Assembly (NCBI GenBank): GCA_016703325.1
Contig: JADJCH010000021.1
Coordinates: forward strand, 1-55,463
Source of the DNA: Burkholderiales bacterium
Lineage (GTDB): Bacteria > Pseudomonadota > Gammaproteobacteria > Burkholderiales > Burkholderiaceae_C
Length of the DNA stretch: 55,463 nt
Direction of reading: 5' to 3'
Below are positions 24,799-32,338 of the stretch, one piece after another. Positions within the stretch are counted from its first letter, which is position 1; each line of letters begins with the position of its first letter. The notes below the pieces were generated by a model that was not told the DNA's origin, searched no databases, and saw only the letters and a list, made by a program, of their open reading frames with translations. Both the position numbers and the translations under genes were made by a program.

Positions 24799-24825
24799 AA
24801 AAAAGGGGGCTGAAGCAGCCCCCTT
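24799..24825 (-). terminator. Rho-independent terminator or attenuator between rpsB and tsf
   Basis: On the minus strand a perfect stem GGGGGCTG/CAGCCCCC with a 3-base loop is followed by six T residues (24804-24799). It begins 22 bases after the rpsB stop. The position suits partial termination, lowering tsf relative to rpsB. Confidence 0.85.
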
Positions 24826-24846
24826 GCTGAACTCGCAGGCGCGGAC

Positions 24847-25593
24847 TCAGGCGGCGTCGCTGACCTCGACGAACTCGTCGCCCGTCGCAGCCACCGCCTC
24901 GACCACCTCATTGATCGAGTTGGCCTTGCCCTCGACAACCGCGTCGGCCATCACACGGGCGTACAGCGCCACCGCCTTGGCGGAGTCGTCGTTGCCGGGG
25001 ATGACGTAGTCGATGCCGTCCGGGTTGTGGTTGGTGTCCACCACGCCGATCACCGGAATGCCCAGCTTCTGAGCCTCGGCCACGGCGATCTTGTGGTAAC
25101 CCACGTCGATCACGAACAGCGCATCGGGCAGCGCGTTCATGTCCTGGATGCCGCCGATGTCCTTCTCGAGCTTGGCCAGCTCACGTTGGAACAGCAGGCC
25201 TTCCTTCTTGTTCATCTGCTCCAGACCCGCCTCGACCTGAGCCTGCATGTCCTTGAGCTTCTTGAGCGACCCCTTGACGGTCTTGAAGTTGGTCAGCATG
25301 CCGCCGAGCCAGCGCTGGTCGACATAAGGCATTCCGGCACGGGCAGCCTCGGCGGCCACCACCTCACGCGCCTGGCGCTTGGTGCCAACGAAGAGGATGG
25401 TGCCGCGCTTGGCCGCCAGTTGACGGGCAAACTTGTTGGCCTCGTGGAAGAGCGGAACCGTCTTCTCGAGGTTGATGATGTGGATCTTGTTGCGATGACC
25501 GAAGATGAACGGGGCCATCTTGGGGTTCCAGAAGCGGGTCTGGTGACCAAAGTGGACACCGGCTTCCAGCATTTCGCGCATGGTGAAGGACAT
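24847..25593 (-). CDS. rpsB: 30S ribosomal protein S2
   Basis: A 248-residue protein of the small ribosomal subunit, near the decoding-side head/body junction. The start MSFTMREMLEAGVHFGHQTRFWNPKM and the later RWLGGMLTNFKTV and DTNHNPDGIDYVIPGNDDS are typical. The ATG at 25593 is chosen from the conserved N-terminus. The frame extends 30 residues into the leader without similarity. It heads the long tsf-pyrH-...-rnhB cluster. Confidence 0.98.
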   Translation of the reverse strand: MSFTMREMLEAGVHFGHQTRFWNPKMAPFIFGHRNKIHIINLEKTVPLFHEANKFARQLAAKRGTILFVGTKRQAREVVAAEAARAGMPYVDQRWLGGMLTNFKTVKGSLKKLKDMQAQVEAGLEQMNKKEGLLFQRELAKLEKDIGGIQDMNALPDALFVIDVGYHKIAVAEAQKLGIPVIGVVDTNHNPDGIDYVIPGNDDSAKAVALYARVMADAVVEGKANSINEVVEAVAATGDEFVEVSDAA

Positions 25594-25887
25594 CGAGAGA
25601 CTCCAAAGGTTGGATCTAGAATCCGACTGGAATTGCAAACAGCGACAAACGAAACGCGGGGTTGCGGAACGATCCGCATGCACAGGGCCTCGAGTGCCGA
25701 CCGAGCAACACCTTCAGGTAGCCGGATTCGGGCTTGCGTCACCCAGCCAGCCGCAGGTCCACCGGACCTGTCGCGCTGCGATCAGGAAGAAGTGAAGCTT
25801 CACGCTGCCACTGCACTCCTCAATCCCACGGCCACTGAGACGCTTCTTGCGTTGCATCGCTTGTGCCGTGTGCGGGTTAACCTGAAG
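25594..25887 (-). promoter_or_regulatory. Long 5' leader of rpsB with hairpins
   Basis: About 290 non-coding bases lie between the proposed rpsB promoter and its start codon. They include a 7-base-pair hairpin CAGGTCC/GGACCTG with a 3-base loop (25754-25770) and the 12-base palindrome GTGAAGCTTCAC (25792-25803). S2 is known in other bacteria to repress its own operon through the mRNA leader, so a regulatory leader is plausible here. No gene is seen in the 425-base gap 25594-26018; a 75-residue TTG-initiated frame in it has no recognisable features. Confidence 0.5.
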
Positions 25888-25896
25888 AGTATAGCA
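25888..25896 (-). promoter_or_regulatory. Extended -10 promoter for rpsB
   Basis: On the minus strand TGC-TATACT (25896-25888) matches an extended -10 element, about 295 bases upstream of rpsB. The expected -35 position has no good match, which an extended -10 can tolerate. The stretch is locally AT-richer than its surroundings. Confidence 0.5.
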
Positions 25897-26018
25897 GCCT
25901 TGTTCCCCTCTCCCTCCACCTCGCGGTTGGAAGCGCAAACACCGCCGCTACCCGCACCGATTGCCACCGCGACGACCCGCCGCCTTCCCGACCGCTTGAG
26001 CCCCTGGAGCCACGGCCC

Positions 26019-27353
26019 ATGCGCATAGCCATCGTCGGCGCAGGCATCGCCGGCATCACCACCGCTCACGAATTGGCCGTGGATGGCCATCAGGTGACCG
26101 TACTCGAACAACAGGAAGGCGTGGCCGCGGGTGCGAGCTTTGCCCACAGCGGACTGATCGCACCGGCGCTGCTGGAGCCGGTCGCCCGCGCAGATCAGAA
26201 GCGCGGACTGCTGCGGCGCGCCCTGGCCACCGCCGACGCGCTGGACACTCCACGCGACTGGAGCGGCGCCTCGCGACGCTGGCGTCGGCAATGGCAGTCC
26301 GCCTGCGCCAACGGCTCGGACCAGGCCCGACTGTCCTTGATCGATCTGGGTCGCTGGAGCCTGGAGCGACAGAAGGCCCTGATCTCGACCCTTCATCTGG
26401 AACACGAACGCAGCGACGGAGTGCTGGTGGTGGCACGCGACTCGGACAGCCTGGATCGAAAGATGGCGCGGCTTGAGGGGGTGCAGGCTGCAGGGCAACG
26501 TGTGACGCGGTTGGACGCGGACGGCTGCCGGCAGATCGAGCCAGGTTTGAACCCCGATACCCCCCTGGCAGGCGGCATCCGGATTGAGGAGGGCGGCGCA
26601 GGCAACTGCCGCGAGTTTGTCCACCAGCTCCGGCTGATCGACGAAGCCCACCACGACGTGAAGTACCACTTCGGCGTCTCCGTGTGCCACCTGCAACGCA
26701 AGGGCGATGTCCTCCAGCTGCGCCTGAGCCAACGCCAGAACGCCCGCGACGACAGCGCCCCGACGCGACAACGGGCCTTCCTGCCCACACGGCCGATGGA
26801 GCTGCCTGCACAGTTGGAGTTCGACGCGGTGGTGCTGGCCACAGGGCCCGACGCCCTGCCACTGTTGCGGGAGGCGGGGGCGGACCTGCCGCTGCAGCCG
26901 GTGTGGGGCAGAACGGCCACCTTCCGTCTGCGCAACGATTGGGCGCAGTTGCCACTGCGTTCTGCCCTGGTGGACGCCGAAACCGGCATCCGGCTCACCC
27001 GAATGGGCCAGCGACTGCGCGTCGGCGGGGGTCATGTGCTGGGCGCACTCCCGCAAGGCGACGTCGAGCAGCTTTTTATGCCGCTGTACCAGGTCCTGGA
27101 CCGCTGGCTGCCCCTGGCTGCACGCCGGGGAGATGTGCAGATCTGGCAGGGTGCCCGCCCCACCCTGCCCGACGGCCTTCCGCTCATCGGTCCGGCGCCG
27201 CTGGAAGGCGTCTGGCTGCAGCTCGGCCATGCGGACCATGGCTGGACCCTGGCCTGCGGCGCCGCCCGACTGCTGGCCGACCAGATCGCCGGACGCAGCA
27301 GCGAAATCGACGCCACCCCCTTCGCCTCCCTGGCGAGCCGAGGATGGAGTTGA
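26019..27353 (+). CDS. DadA-like FAD-dependent oxidoreductase (putative D-amino acid dehydrogenase)
   Basis: A 444-residue DAO-family flavoprotein. The N-terminal dinucleotide-binding motif is MRIAIVGAGIAGITTAHEL, followed by ASFAHSGLIAPALLEPVA. The C-terminal FAD-contact segment is RPTLPDGLPLIGPAPLEGVWLQLGHADHGWTLACGAARLLAD. This is the pattern of the D-amino acid dehydrogenase small subunit, which oxidises D-amino acids and passes electrons to quinone. Substrate is not proven, and glycine oxidase-like enzymes share the fold. A TGGAG ribosome-binding site lies about 8 bases before the ATG. It shares an intergenic region with rpsB and is followed by a PIN-domain gene on the same strand. Confidence 0.85.
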   Translation: MRIAIVGAGIAGITTAHELAVDGHQVTVLEQQEGVAAGASFAHSGLIAPALLEPVARADQKRGLLRRALATADALDTPRDWSGASRRWRRQWQSACANGSDQARLSLIDLGRWSLERQKALISTLHLEHERSDGVLVVARDSDSLDRKMARLEGVQAAGQRVTRLDADGCRQIEPGLNPDTPLAGGIRIEEGGAGNCREFVHQLRLIDEAHHDVKYHFGVSVCHLQRKGDVLQLRLSQRQNARDDSAPTRQRAFLPTRPMELPAQLEFDAVVLATGPDALPLLREAGADLPLQPVWGRTATFRLRNDWAQLPLRSALVDAETGIRLTRMGQRLRVGGGHVLGALPQGDVEQLFMPLYQVLDRWLPLAARRGDVQIWQGARPTLPDGLPLIGPAPLEGVWLQLGHADHGWTLACGAARLLADQIAGRSSEIDATPFASLASRGWS

Positions 27354-27375
27354 ACCGATCGCCCATGCCGCGCTC

Positions 27376-27455
27376 TCAAGGAAACGCCGGGCCGCCCCAA
27401 GTTTCCTTGACCCCCACGGGGGGCGGGCTGGGCGTAGCCCGGCCCTGGGGGCGCT
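27376..27455 (+). repeat. Triple-hairpin GC-rich intergenic element
   Basis: Three consecutive inverted repeats lie between the oxidoreductase stop and the PIN start. These are TCAAGGAAAC/GTTTCCTTGA (27376-27385 with 27401-27410), CCCCC-AC-GGGGG (27411-27422) and GGGCT/AGCCC (27425-27429 with 27436-27440). A further GC-rich arm at 27445-27454 roughly matches 27391-27401. The compact nested folding suggests a REP-like dispersed element or transcript-end structure. No T-run follows. Confidence 0.6.
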
Positions 27456-27472
27456 CAGAGGGAACCACGCCA

Positions 27473-27925
27473 ATGATCGCTGCCATTCTCGACACCAACG
27501 TGGTACTGGACTGGCTGGTGTTTGAAGACCCTGCTGGCCGCGCATTGGGAGCCCAAGTGGAAAGCGGGCGGTTGCGCTGGCTGATCTGTCCACGCATACA
27601 GGAAGAGCTGGCGGACGTTCTGGGGCGGCTCGAACGAATGCCCCACCTCCGGCGCTGGGCCCACCGTAGCGCGGCGGCCTGGGAGGCCGCGCAACGATGG
27701 GGCTGTCCGGTGGACGATCCGCCCAGCCTGCCCCCTGCACTGCCGTTGCGCAGCAGCGACCCGGACGATCAGGTGTTCATCGACCTGGCAGTGGGGCAGC
27801 AGGCAGGCTGGCTCTTCAGTCGCGACCGTGCGATCCTGCGGTTGGCGCGCCGGCTCAGGCCGCTCGGGGTACAGGCCCTGAGCCCTGCCGCCTGGCTGGC
27901 GGGTCAGGCCATTCCGGCCAGGTGA
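27473..27925 (+). CDS. PIN-domain protein, putative toxin-type ribonuclease without visible antitoxin
   Basis: A 150-residue PIN-fold protein of the kind annotated as a putative toxin-antitoxin PIN component. Acidic active-site candidates are Asp7 (MIAAILDTNVVLDWL), Glu44/Glu45 (CPRIQEELADVL), Asp99 and Asp104 (DPDDQVFIDLA) and Asp118 (SRDRAIL). This spacing fits a metal-dependent nuclease. The ATG at 27473 is preceded by GAGGGA at about 11 bases. No small antitoxin-like gene lies next to it; the neighbours are metabolic. It could be a domesticated PIN nuclease or an orphan toxin, and the RNA target is unknown. Confidence 0.8.
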   Translation: MIAAILDTNVVLDWLVFEDPAGRALGAQVESGRLRWLICPRIQEELADVLGRLERMPHLRRWAHRSAAAWEAAQRWGCPVDDPPSLPPALPLRSSDPDDQVFIDLAVGQQAGWLFSRDRAILRLARRLRPLGVQALSPAAWLAGQAIPAR

Positions 27926-27935
27926 ACTCCTCTGA

Positions 27936-29525
27936 ATGCCGATGCAGATCTCCGCTGCCTTCTCCACCCCGTCCACAGTCGCCCCCATTTCCCCGCCTCG
28001 CCATGCGTTGGCGCGACTGATGCCTCACCCGGTGGGCTGTGGGGCGCTGCCGCTGCACGATGCTGCCGCGTCCCGCCGGCTGGAGGCCGCGGCTGCGGCT
28101 TTGCTGCCCACCCACACCTTGATGCAGCGCGCAGGCCTGGCGGTGGCCCGTCTGGCCCGGGCAATGGCCCCATTTGCGCGGCGCGTCGACATCGTTTGCG
28201 GCCCAGGCAACAACGGCGGCGACGGCTTCGAGGCGGCCCTGCACCTGCTGCACGCCGGGCTGGACGTGAGGGTGGCGGCCTTGGGTGATGCCGCTCGGCT
28301 GCCGACCGATGCCGCGACCTCTTTGCAGCGCGCTGTGCAGGCCGGGGTGGTGGTCAAACCCTGGCGAGGCCATCTGTCACAGGGAGGCGATGCGGCGGGC
28401 CCGCAGGACCTCCTGATCGATGCGCTGCTTGGCCGAGGCCTCAACCGACCGGCCGAAGGCGCCCTGGCACAGGCCATCTCCGCCATGCAGGGAAGTGCGG
28501 CACCGGTGCTGGCGGTGGACATTCCCTCCGGGCTGCCGGGTGACCACGGTGTGGTGCCCACGGGCGCCGCAGTGGTGCGCGCCCGAGCCACGCTGGCACT
28601 GCTGAGTCTCGCACCCGGCCTCTTCACGGGCCACGGCCGGGACGCTGTCGGAGAACTGTGGTGGGACGACCTCGGCGTCGACCTCGTGATGCAGCCGCCT
28701 GCGGCCTGGCTGAACGAGGACTTGAGCTCTGCCCCTCTGCGCCAGCATCGACAGCACAAGGGCAGCTTCGGGGATGTGCGCGTGGTGGGAGGCGCTGCCC
28801 AGATGGTGGGCGCAGCCTTGCTGGCCGGGCGCGCCGCGCTCCACGCCGGCGCCGGGCGGGTCTATGTGCACCCCCTGGACCCCCAGGCTCCGCGACTGGA
28901 TCCACTGCAGCCTGACCTGATGTTCGGTGGGGCAATCGCTCCCTCGGACTGGTCCGCGCAGACCACGGTGCTGGCCGGTTGCGGCGGCGGGCTGGCGATG
29001 GACGAAGTGCTGGAGAACCTGCTGGAACCCTGCCCCCGCCTCGTCCTGGATGCCGATGCACTCAATGCCCTGGCCCGCTGCGCCGAGCTGCGCCGGCAGC
29101 TGCGGGCTCGCCGGGCACGCGGCGCAGCGACGGTGCTGACCCCCCATCCGCTCGAAGCCCGACGGCTGCTCGAAAGCCTGGGGCGGTCGGGAGACGCGGT
29201 GCAGTACGACCGCTTGGGCAGTGCGCGGCGCCTGGCCGATGCCTTCGACTGCGTGGTGGTGCTCAAGGGTTCCGGCACCGTGCTCGCGGCGCCGGATGAA
29301 CTCCCATGGATCAACCCCACCGGCAATGCCGCACTGGCCGTGCCCGGCAGCGGCGACGTGTTGGCCGGCTGGCTGGCCGGCCTCTGGAGCCCCTGGGACG
29401 CCTGCAGCTGCACAGCGCTGCGCGCAGCCCGCCAAGCCGTCTACCGCCACGGCCGTCTGGCCGAGCGACTCAGCCCGGACGGGTCGCCCCTGTCCGCCAG
29501 CCGGCAGGCCATGGCGATCGACTGA
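27936..29525 (+). CDS. nnr: Bifunctional NAD(P)H-hydrate repair enzyme (epimerase and ADP/ATP-dependent dehydratase)
   Basis: A 529-residue fusion of two domains. The N-terminal YjeF domain (about 30-250) has CGPGNNGGDGFEAALHL and AVDIPSGLPGDHG, and epimerises R- and S-NAD(P)HX. The C-terminal ribokinase-like domain (about 265-525) has HKGSFGDVRVVGGA, LVLDADALNALA, TPHPLEARRLL and PGSGDVLAGWLAGL, and dehydrates NAD(P)HX back to NAD(P)H. The start at 27936 (MPMQISAAFS) is 10 bases after the PIN stop. An internal ATG at residue 29 (MPHPVG) is possible. It is convergent with rnr. Confidence 0.95.
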   Translation: MPMQISAAFSTPSTVAPISPPRHALARLMPHPVGCGALPLHDAAASRRLEAAAAALLPTHTLMQRAGLAVARLARAMAPFARRVDIVCGPGNNGGDGFEAALHLLHAGLDVRVAALGDAARLPTDAATSLQRAVQAGVVVKPWRGHLSQGGDAAGPQDLLIDALLGRGLNRPAEGALAQAISAMQGSAAPVLAVDIPSGLPGDHGVVPTGAAVVRARATLALLSLAPGLFTGHGRDAVGELWWDDLGVDLVMQPPAAWLNEDLSSAPLRQHRQHKGSFGDVRVVGGAAQMVGAALLAGRAALHAGAGRVYVHPLDPQAPRLDPLQPDLMFGGAIAPSDWSAQTTVLAGCGGGLAMDEVLENLLEPCPRLVLDADALNALARCAELRRQLRARRARGAATVLTPHPLEARRLLESLGRSGDAVQYDRLGSARRLADAFDCVVVLKGSGTVLAAPDELPWINPTGNAALAVPGSGDVLAGWLAGLWSPWDACSCTALRAARQAVYRHGRLAERLSPDGSPLSASRQAMAID

Positions 29526-29609
29526 TCCGTTCGGAGCGCCGCCCACCGAGCAACGCAGACCAGAGCCCTGGCGGCTGTCGCGGCGCCAGCCGGGGCGTGC
29601 CGGCACAGC

Positions 29610-31940
29610 TCAGCGACGGCTGCGGCGGCCCTTGGTCACCGCGCCGGCGGATCCGGTAGACGGCTCCTTGACCCCACTGCGTCGGGCGGGCTTGCCGGGC
29701 GCCGGCGATGTCTCGGTGGCCATGCCAGCGGCGGCAAGGTCCGGGACGGCTGCGCCGCTGTTCTTGTCGACCACCGTCTTGGTGTCGGACTTCGCAGGCC
29801 TCCTGCCCGATTTCTTCGCCTTGCGGCCCGACTGGCGCAGCTGCTGATCCGCGCCCTTCACTGCGGCCAGTTCCTCCTGTGCTGAACTGTGGGCCCGCTC
29901 CCGGACCGGAGGACGCCCCGCCGCCGGCAGCGTGTCACGCACCAGACGGAAGTCGATCTTGCGGCCATCCAGGTCCACGCGGCTGACCTGCACGCGGATG
30001 CGCCCGCCCACGCCATATCGCACGCCGGTGCGCTCGCCCCGCAGCTCCTGCCGCGCCTCGTCGTAGCGGTAGTACTCGCCGCCGAGTTCCGTGATGTGAA
30101 CCAGGCCCTCCACGTACAGCTCGTCCAGCTGGACGAACAGGCCGAAACTGGTCACCGCGCTGATGGTGCCGGCGAACTCTTCGCCCAGGCGTTCGCGCAT
30201 GAACTTGCACTTCAGCCAGGCTTCCACGTCGCGCGAGGCCTCGTCGGCACGGCGCTCATTGGCACTGCAGTGGGCCCCCGCGGCCTCCCAGCCCAGTTGC
30301 TCCTGCTGCGTCGCCGCCGCGGCCTTTCCTCCACGGCCTGTCGGTGCGGGCGGCAGGCCCTCGATCTTCATCTCAAGGTGGTAGCGGTGCCGCCCCAGCA
30401 GCGCCTTGATCACGCGGTGAATCAAAAGATCCGGGTAGCGGCGGATCGGACTGGTGAAGTGGGTGTAGGCGTCGTAGGCCAGCCCGAAGTGGCCGCTGTT
30501 GCGCGGGGTGTAGATGGCCTGCTGCATTGAGCGCAGCAGCATCTGATGGATGGCGGCCGCATCCGGTCGATCGCGGGTGGCCAGTGCGATGGCCTGCATT
30601 TCTGCCGGCTTGGGCTCTTCACTGAGCGTGAATCCCAGCCCGAGACTGCGCATGTAGTTCTGCAGCGTGGTCCGTTTTTCCGGCGTGGGGCCTTCGTGCA
30701 CACGAAACAGCGACGGATGCTTGGCGCCGTGGATGAAGTCGGCCGCGCAGACGTTGGCCGCAAGCATCGACTCCTCGATCAGCCGGTGCGCCTCGTTGCG
30801 CACCCGGGGCACGATCTTCTCGATGCGACCGTTCTCATCGCAGACGATCTGCGTCTCCGTGGTTTCGAAGTCCACTGCCCCGCGCAGCGCACGTTGCTTG
30901 AGCAGAGCTCGATAGACCTCGTGCAGGTGCAGCAGGTGCGGCAGCAGTGCGGCGCGGCGCTGAGCCTCCGGCCCGCGGGTGTTGCCGAGGACGGTGGCCA
31001 CTTCCGTGTAAGTGAAGCGCGCGTGCGAGCTGATCACCGCAGGGAAGAACTGGTAGGCATGCACCTCGCCTTCCGGGTTGATCAGCATGTCGCAGACCAG
31101 GCTGAGGCGGTCCTCCTCCGGATTGAGCGAACACAGGCCGTTGGACAGCTTCTCCGGCAGCATCGGGATGACGCGGCGGGGAAAGTACACCGATGTCGCA
31201 CGCTCGAAGGCATCCCGGTCCAGCGGCTCGCCCGGCTTGACGTAGTGGCTCACGTCGGCGATCGCCACCAGCAGGCGCCATCCCTTGAAGCGCCCGACCT
31301 TGGCAGGCTCGCAATACACCGCATCGTCGAAATCACGGGCGTCCTCGCCATCGATGGTCACCAGCGGCACGTCGCGCAGGTCGATGCGGTGTCGCATGTC
31401 GGCCGCACGCAGACGCTCCGGCAGCTTGGCGGTCTGCGCCAACGTCTCGGCGGTGAAACGATGCGGCACCTCGTACTTGCGCACCGCGATCTCGATCTCC
31501 ATGCCTGGATCGTCAATGTCCCCCAGCACCTCCGTGATGCGCCCGACCGGCTGCGAGTACAGCGAGGGCGGTTCGGTGAGTTCCACCGCGACCACCTGGC
31601 CGGACTTGGCATCGGCCGTGGCGTTCTTCGGGATGAGGATGTCCTGCCCGTAGCGCTTGTCCTCCGGTGCCACCAGCCACATGCCGCCTTCGTGCAGCAG
31701 TCGGCCGATGATCGGCGAGCGCTTGCGCTCCAGGATCTCGAGTACCCGGCCTTCCGGCCGACCTCTGCGGTCGTGCCGGATCACGCGGACCTTGACCCGA
31801 TCGCGGTGCAACACGGCGCGCATCTCCTGTGGCGCCAGGTAGATGTCCGGCAGTCCCCCCCCCTGGATCACAAAGCCGTGCCCGTCCCGGTGACCCTGCA
31901 CGAGGCCTTCGACCTCACTCATCAAAGTTGTGTTGTTCAA
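29610..31940 (-). CDS. rnr: Ribonuclease R (3'-5' exoribonuclease)
   Basis: A 776-residue RNB-family exonuclease able to degrade structured RNA, tRNA and rRNA. It has cold-shock-like RNA-binding domains (about 10-200), then the RNB catalytic core with TIDGEDARDFDDAVYCE (metal-binding aspartates). An S1 domain (AGTISAVTSFGLFVQLDELYVEGLVHI) is followed by a long Lys/Arg/Ala-rich tail of about 90 residues that likely helps RNA or ribosome binding. A TTG at 31940 is well placed after AGGA (7-base gap). An ATG at 31922 would remove six residues but lacks a ribosome-binding site. It is divergent from tRNA-Leu. Confidence 0.95.
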   Translation of the reverse strand: MNNTTLMSEVEGLVQGHRDGHGFVIQGGGLPDIYLAPQEMRAVLHRDRVKVRVIRHDRRGRPEGRVLEILERKRSPIIGRLLHEGGMWLVAPEDKRYGQDILIPKNATADAKSGQVVAVELTEPPSLYSQPVGRITEVLGDIDDPGMEIEIAVRKYEVPHRFTAETLAQTAKLPERLRAADMRHRIDLRDVPLVTIDGEDARDFDDAVYCEPAKVGRFKGWRLLVAIADVSHYVKPGEPLDRDAFERATSVYFPRRVIPMLPEKLSNGLCSLNPEEDRLSLVCDMLINPEGEVHAYQFFPAVISSHARFTYTEVATVLGNTRGPEAQRRAALLPHLLHLHEVYRALLKQRALRGAVDFETTETQIVCDENGRIEKIVPRVRNEAHRLIEESMLAANVCAADFIHGAKHPSLFRVHEGPTPEKRTTLQNYMRSLGLGFTLSEEPKPAEMQAIALATRDRPDAAAIHQMLLRSMQQAIYTPRNSGHFGLAYDAYTHFTSPIRRYPDLLIHRVIKALLGRHRYHLEMKIEGLPPAPTGRGGKAAAATQQEQLGWEAAGAHCSANERRADEASRDVEAWLKCKFMRERLGEEFAGTISAVTSFGLFVQLDELYVEGLVHITELGGEYYRYDEARQELRGERTGVRYGVGGRIRVQVSRVDLDGRKIDFRLVRDTLPAAGRPPVRERAHSSAQEELAAVKGADQQLRQSGRKAKKSGRRPAKSDTKTVVDKNSGAAVPDLAAAGMATETSPAPGKPARRSGVKEPSTGSAGAVTKGRRSRR

Positions 31941-31967
31941 AAGAACATCCTTTTTTTGGTTGACCCC

Positions 31968-31997
31968 TTGTATCTTGCCTCAAGAGGGGTTTATACT
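31968..31997 (+). promoter_or_regulatory. Promoter of tRNA-Leu
   Basis: A -10 TATACT (31992-31997) with a weak -35 TTGTAT (31968-31973), 18-base spacer, lies about 57 bases before the tRNA. It overlaps an imperfect inverted repeat CCCCTTG...CAAGAGGGG (31964-31990) in the rnr/tRNA divergent region. The -10 is convincing; the -35 is not. Confidence 0.55.
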
Positions 31998-32054
31998 TTC
32001 GGTCTCGGTTGATCGCTGCAGCAAACAGCACAGCAAACAACTGATAAGTTTCAA

Positions 32055-32139
<85 letters not shown>

Positions 32140-32146
32140 AAGCAAG

Positions 32147-32179
32147 AAAGCCGGCAATCGAAAGGTTGCCGGCTTTTTT
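32147..32179 (+). terminator. Rho-independent terminator after tRNA-Leu
   Basis: An 11-base-pair stem AAAGCCGGCAA/TTGCCGGCTTT with an 8-base loop runs into six T residues (32174-32179). It starts 8 bases after the tRNA CCA end, a textbook factor-independent terminator. Confidence 0.95.
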
Positions 32180-32285
32180 CATGCCTTCAGGGCAGCCGGC
32201 TGCGAGAACAAGGAAATGTCGCCCTTGAGGCGGCAACGGAATGCGGACCCGTGCAGACACGGCGTGGATCGATTTCAGCGGCGTT

Positions 32286-32321
32286 CGAATCGATTGCATT
32301 GTGTTGACCTGCATCGATTCG
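32286..32321. repeat. Inverted repeat between tRNA-Leu terminator and phosphoribosyltransferase gene
   Basis: CGAATCGAT (32286-32294) and ATCGATTCG (32313-32321) form a perfect 9-base inverted repeat with an 18-base spacer. It lies 18 bases downstream of the minus-strand gene's stop. It may act as a transcript end or a protein site; no T-run follows. Confidence 0.5.
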
Positions 32322-32338
32322 CCGCCTCTTTCAGTCCC

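Noticed and set aside
25714..25938. 75-residue frame in the rpsB leader
   Set aside because: Starts with TTG, has no ribosome-binding site or domain, and overlaps the predicted promoter.
26684..27472. Long plus-frame extension upstream of the PIN domain
   Set aside because: It runs in another frame through the FAD oxidoreductase and has Arg/Pro/Ala-rich shadow composition. The real PIN gene starts at 27473.
25800..27740. 646-residue minus-strand open frame
   Set aside because: Antisense of the FAD oxidoreductase and PIN genes, which carry clear motifs. No recognisable domain in the frame.
28377..29606. 409-residue minus-strand open frame
   Set aside because: Antisense of nnr; no motif and the nnr catalytic segments are intact on the other strand.
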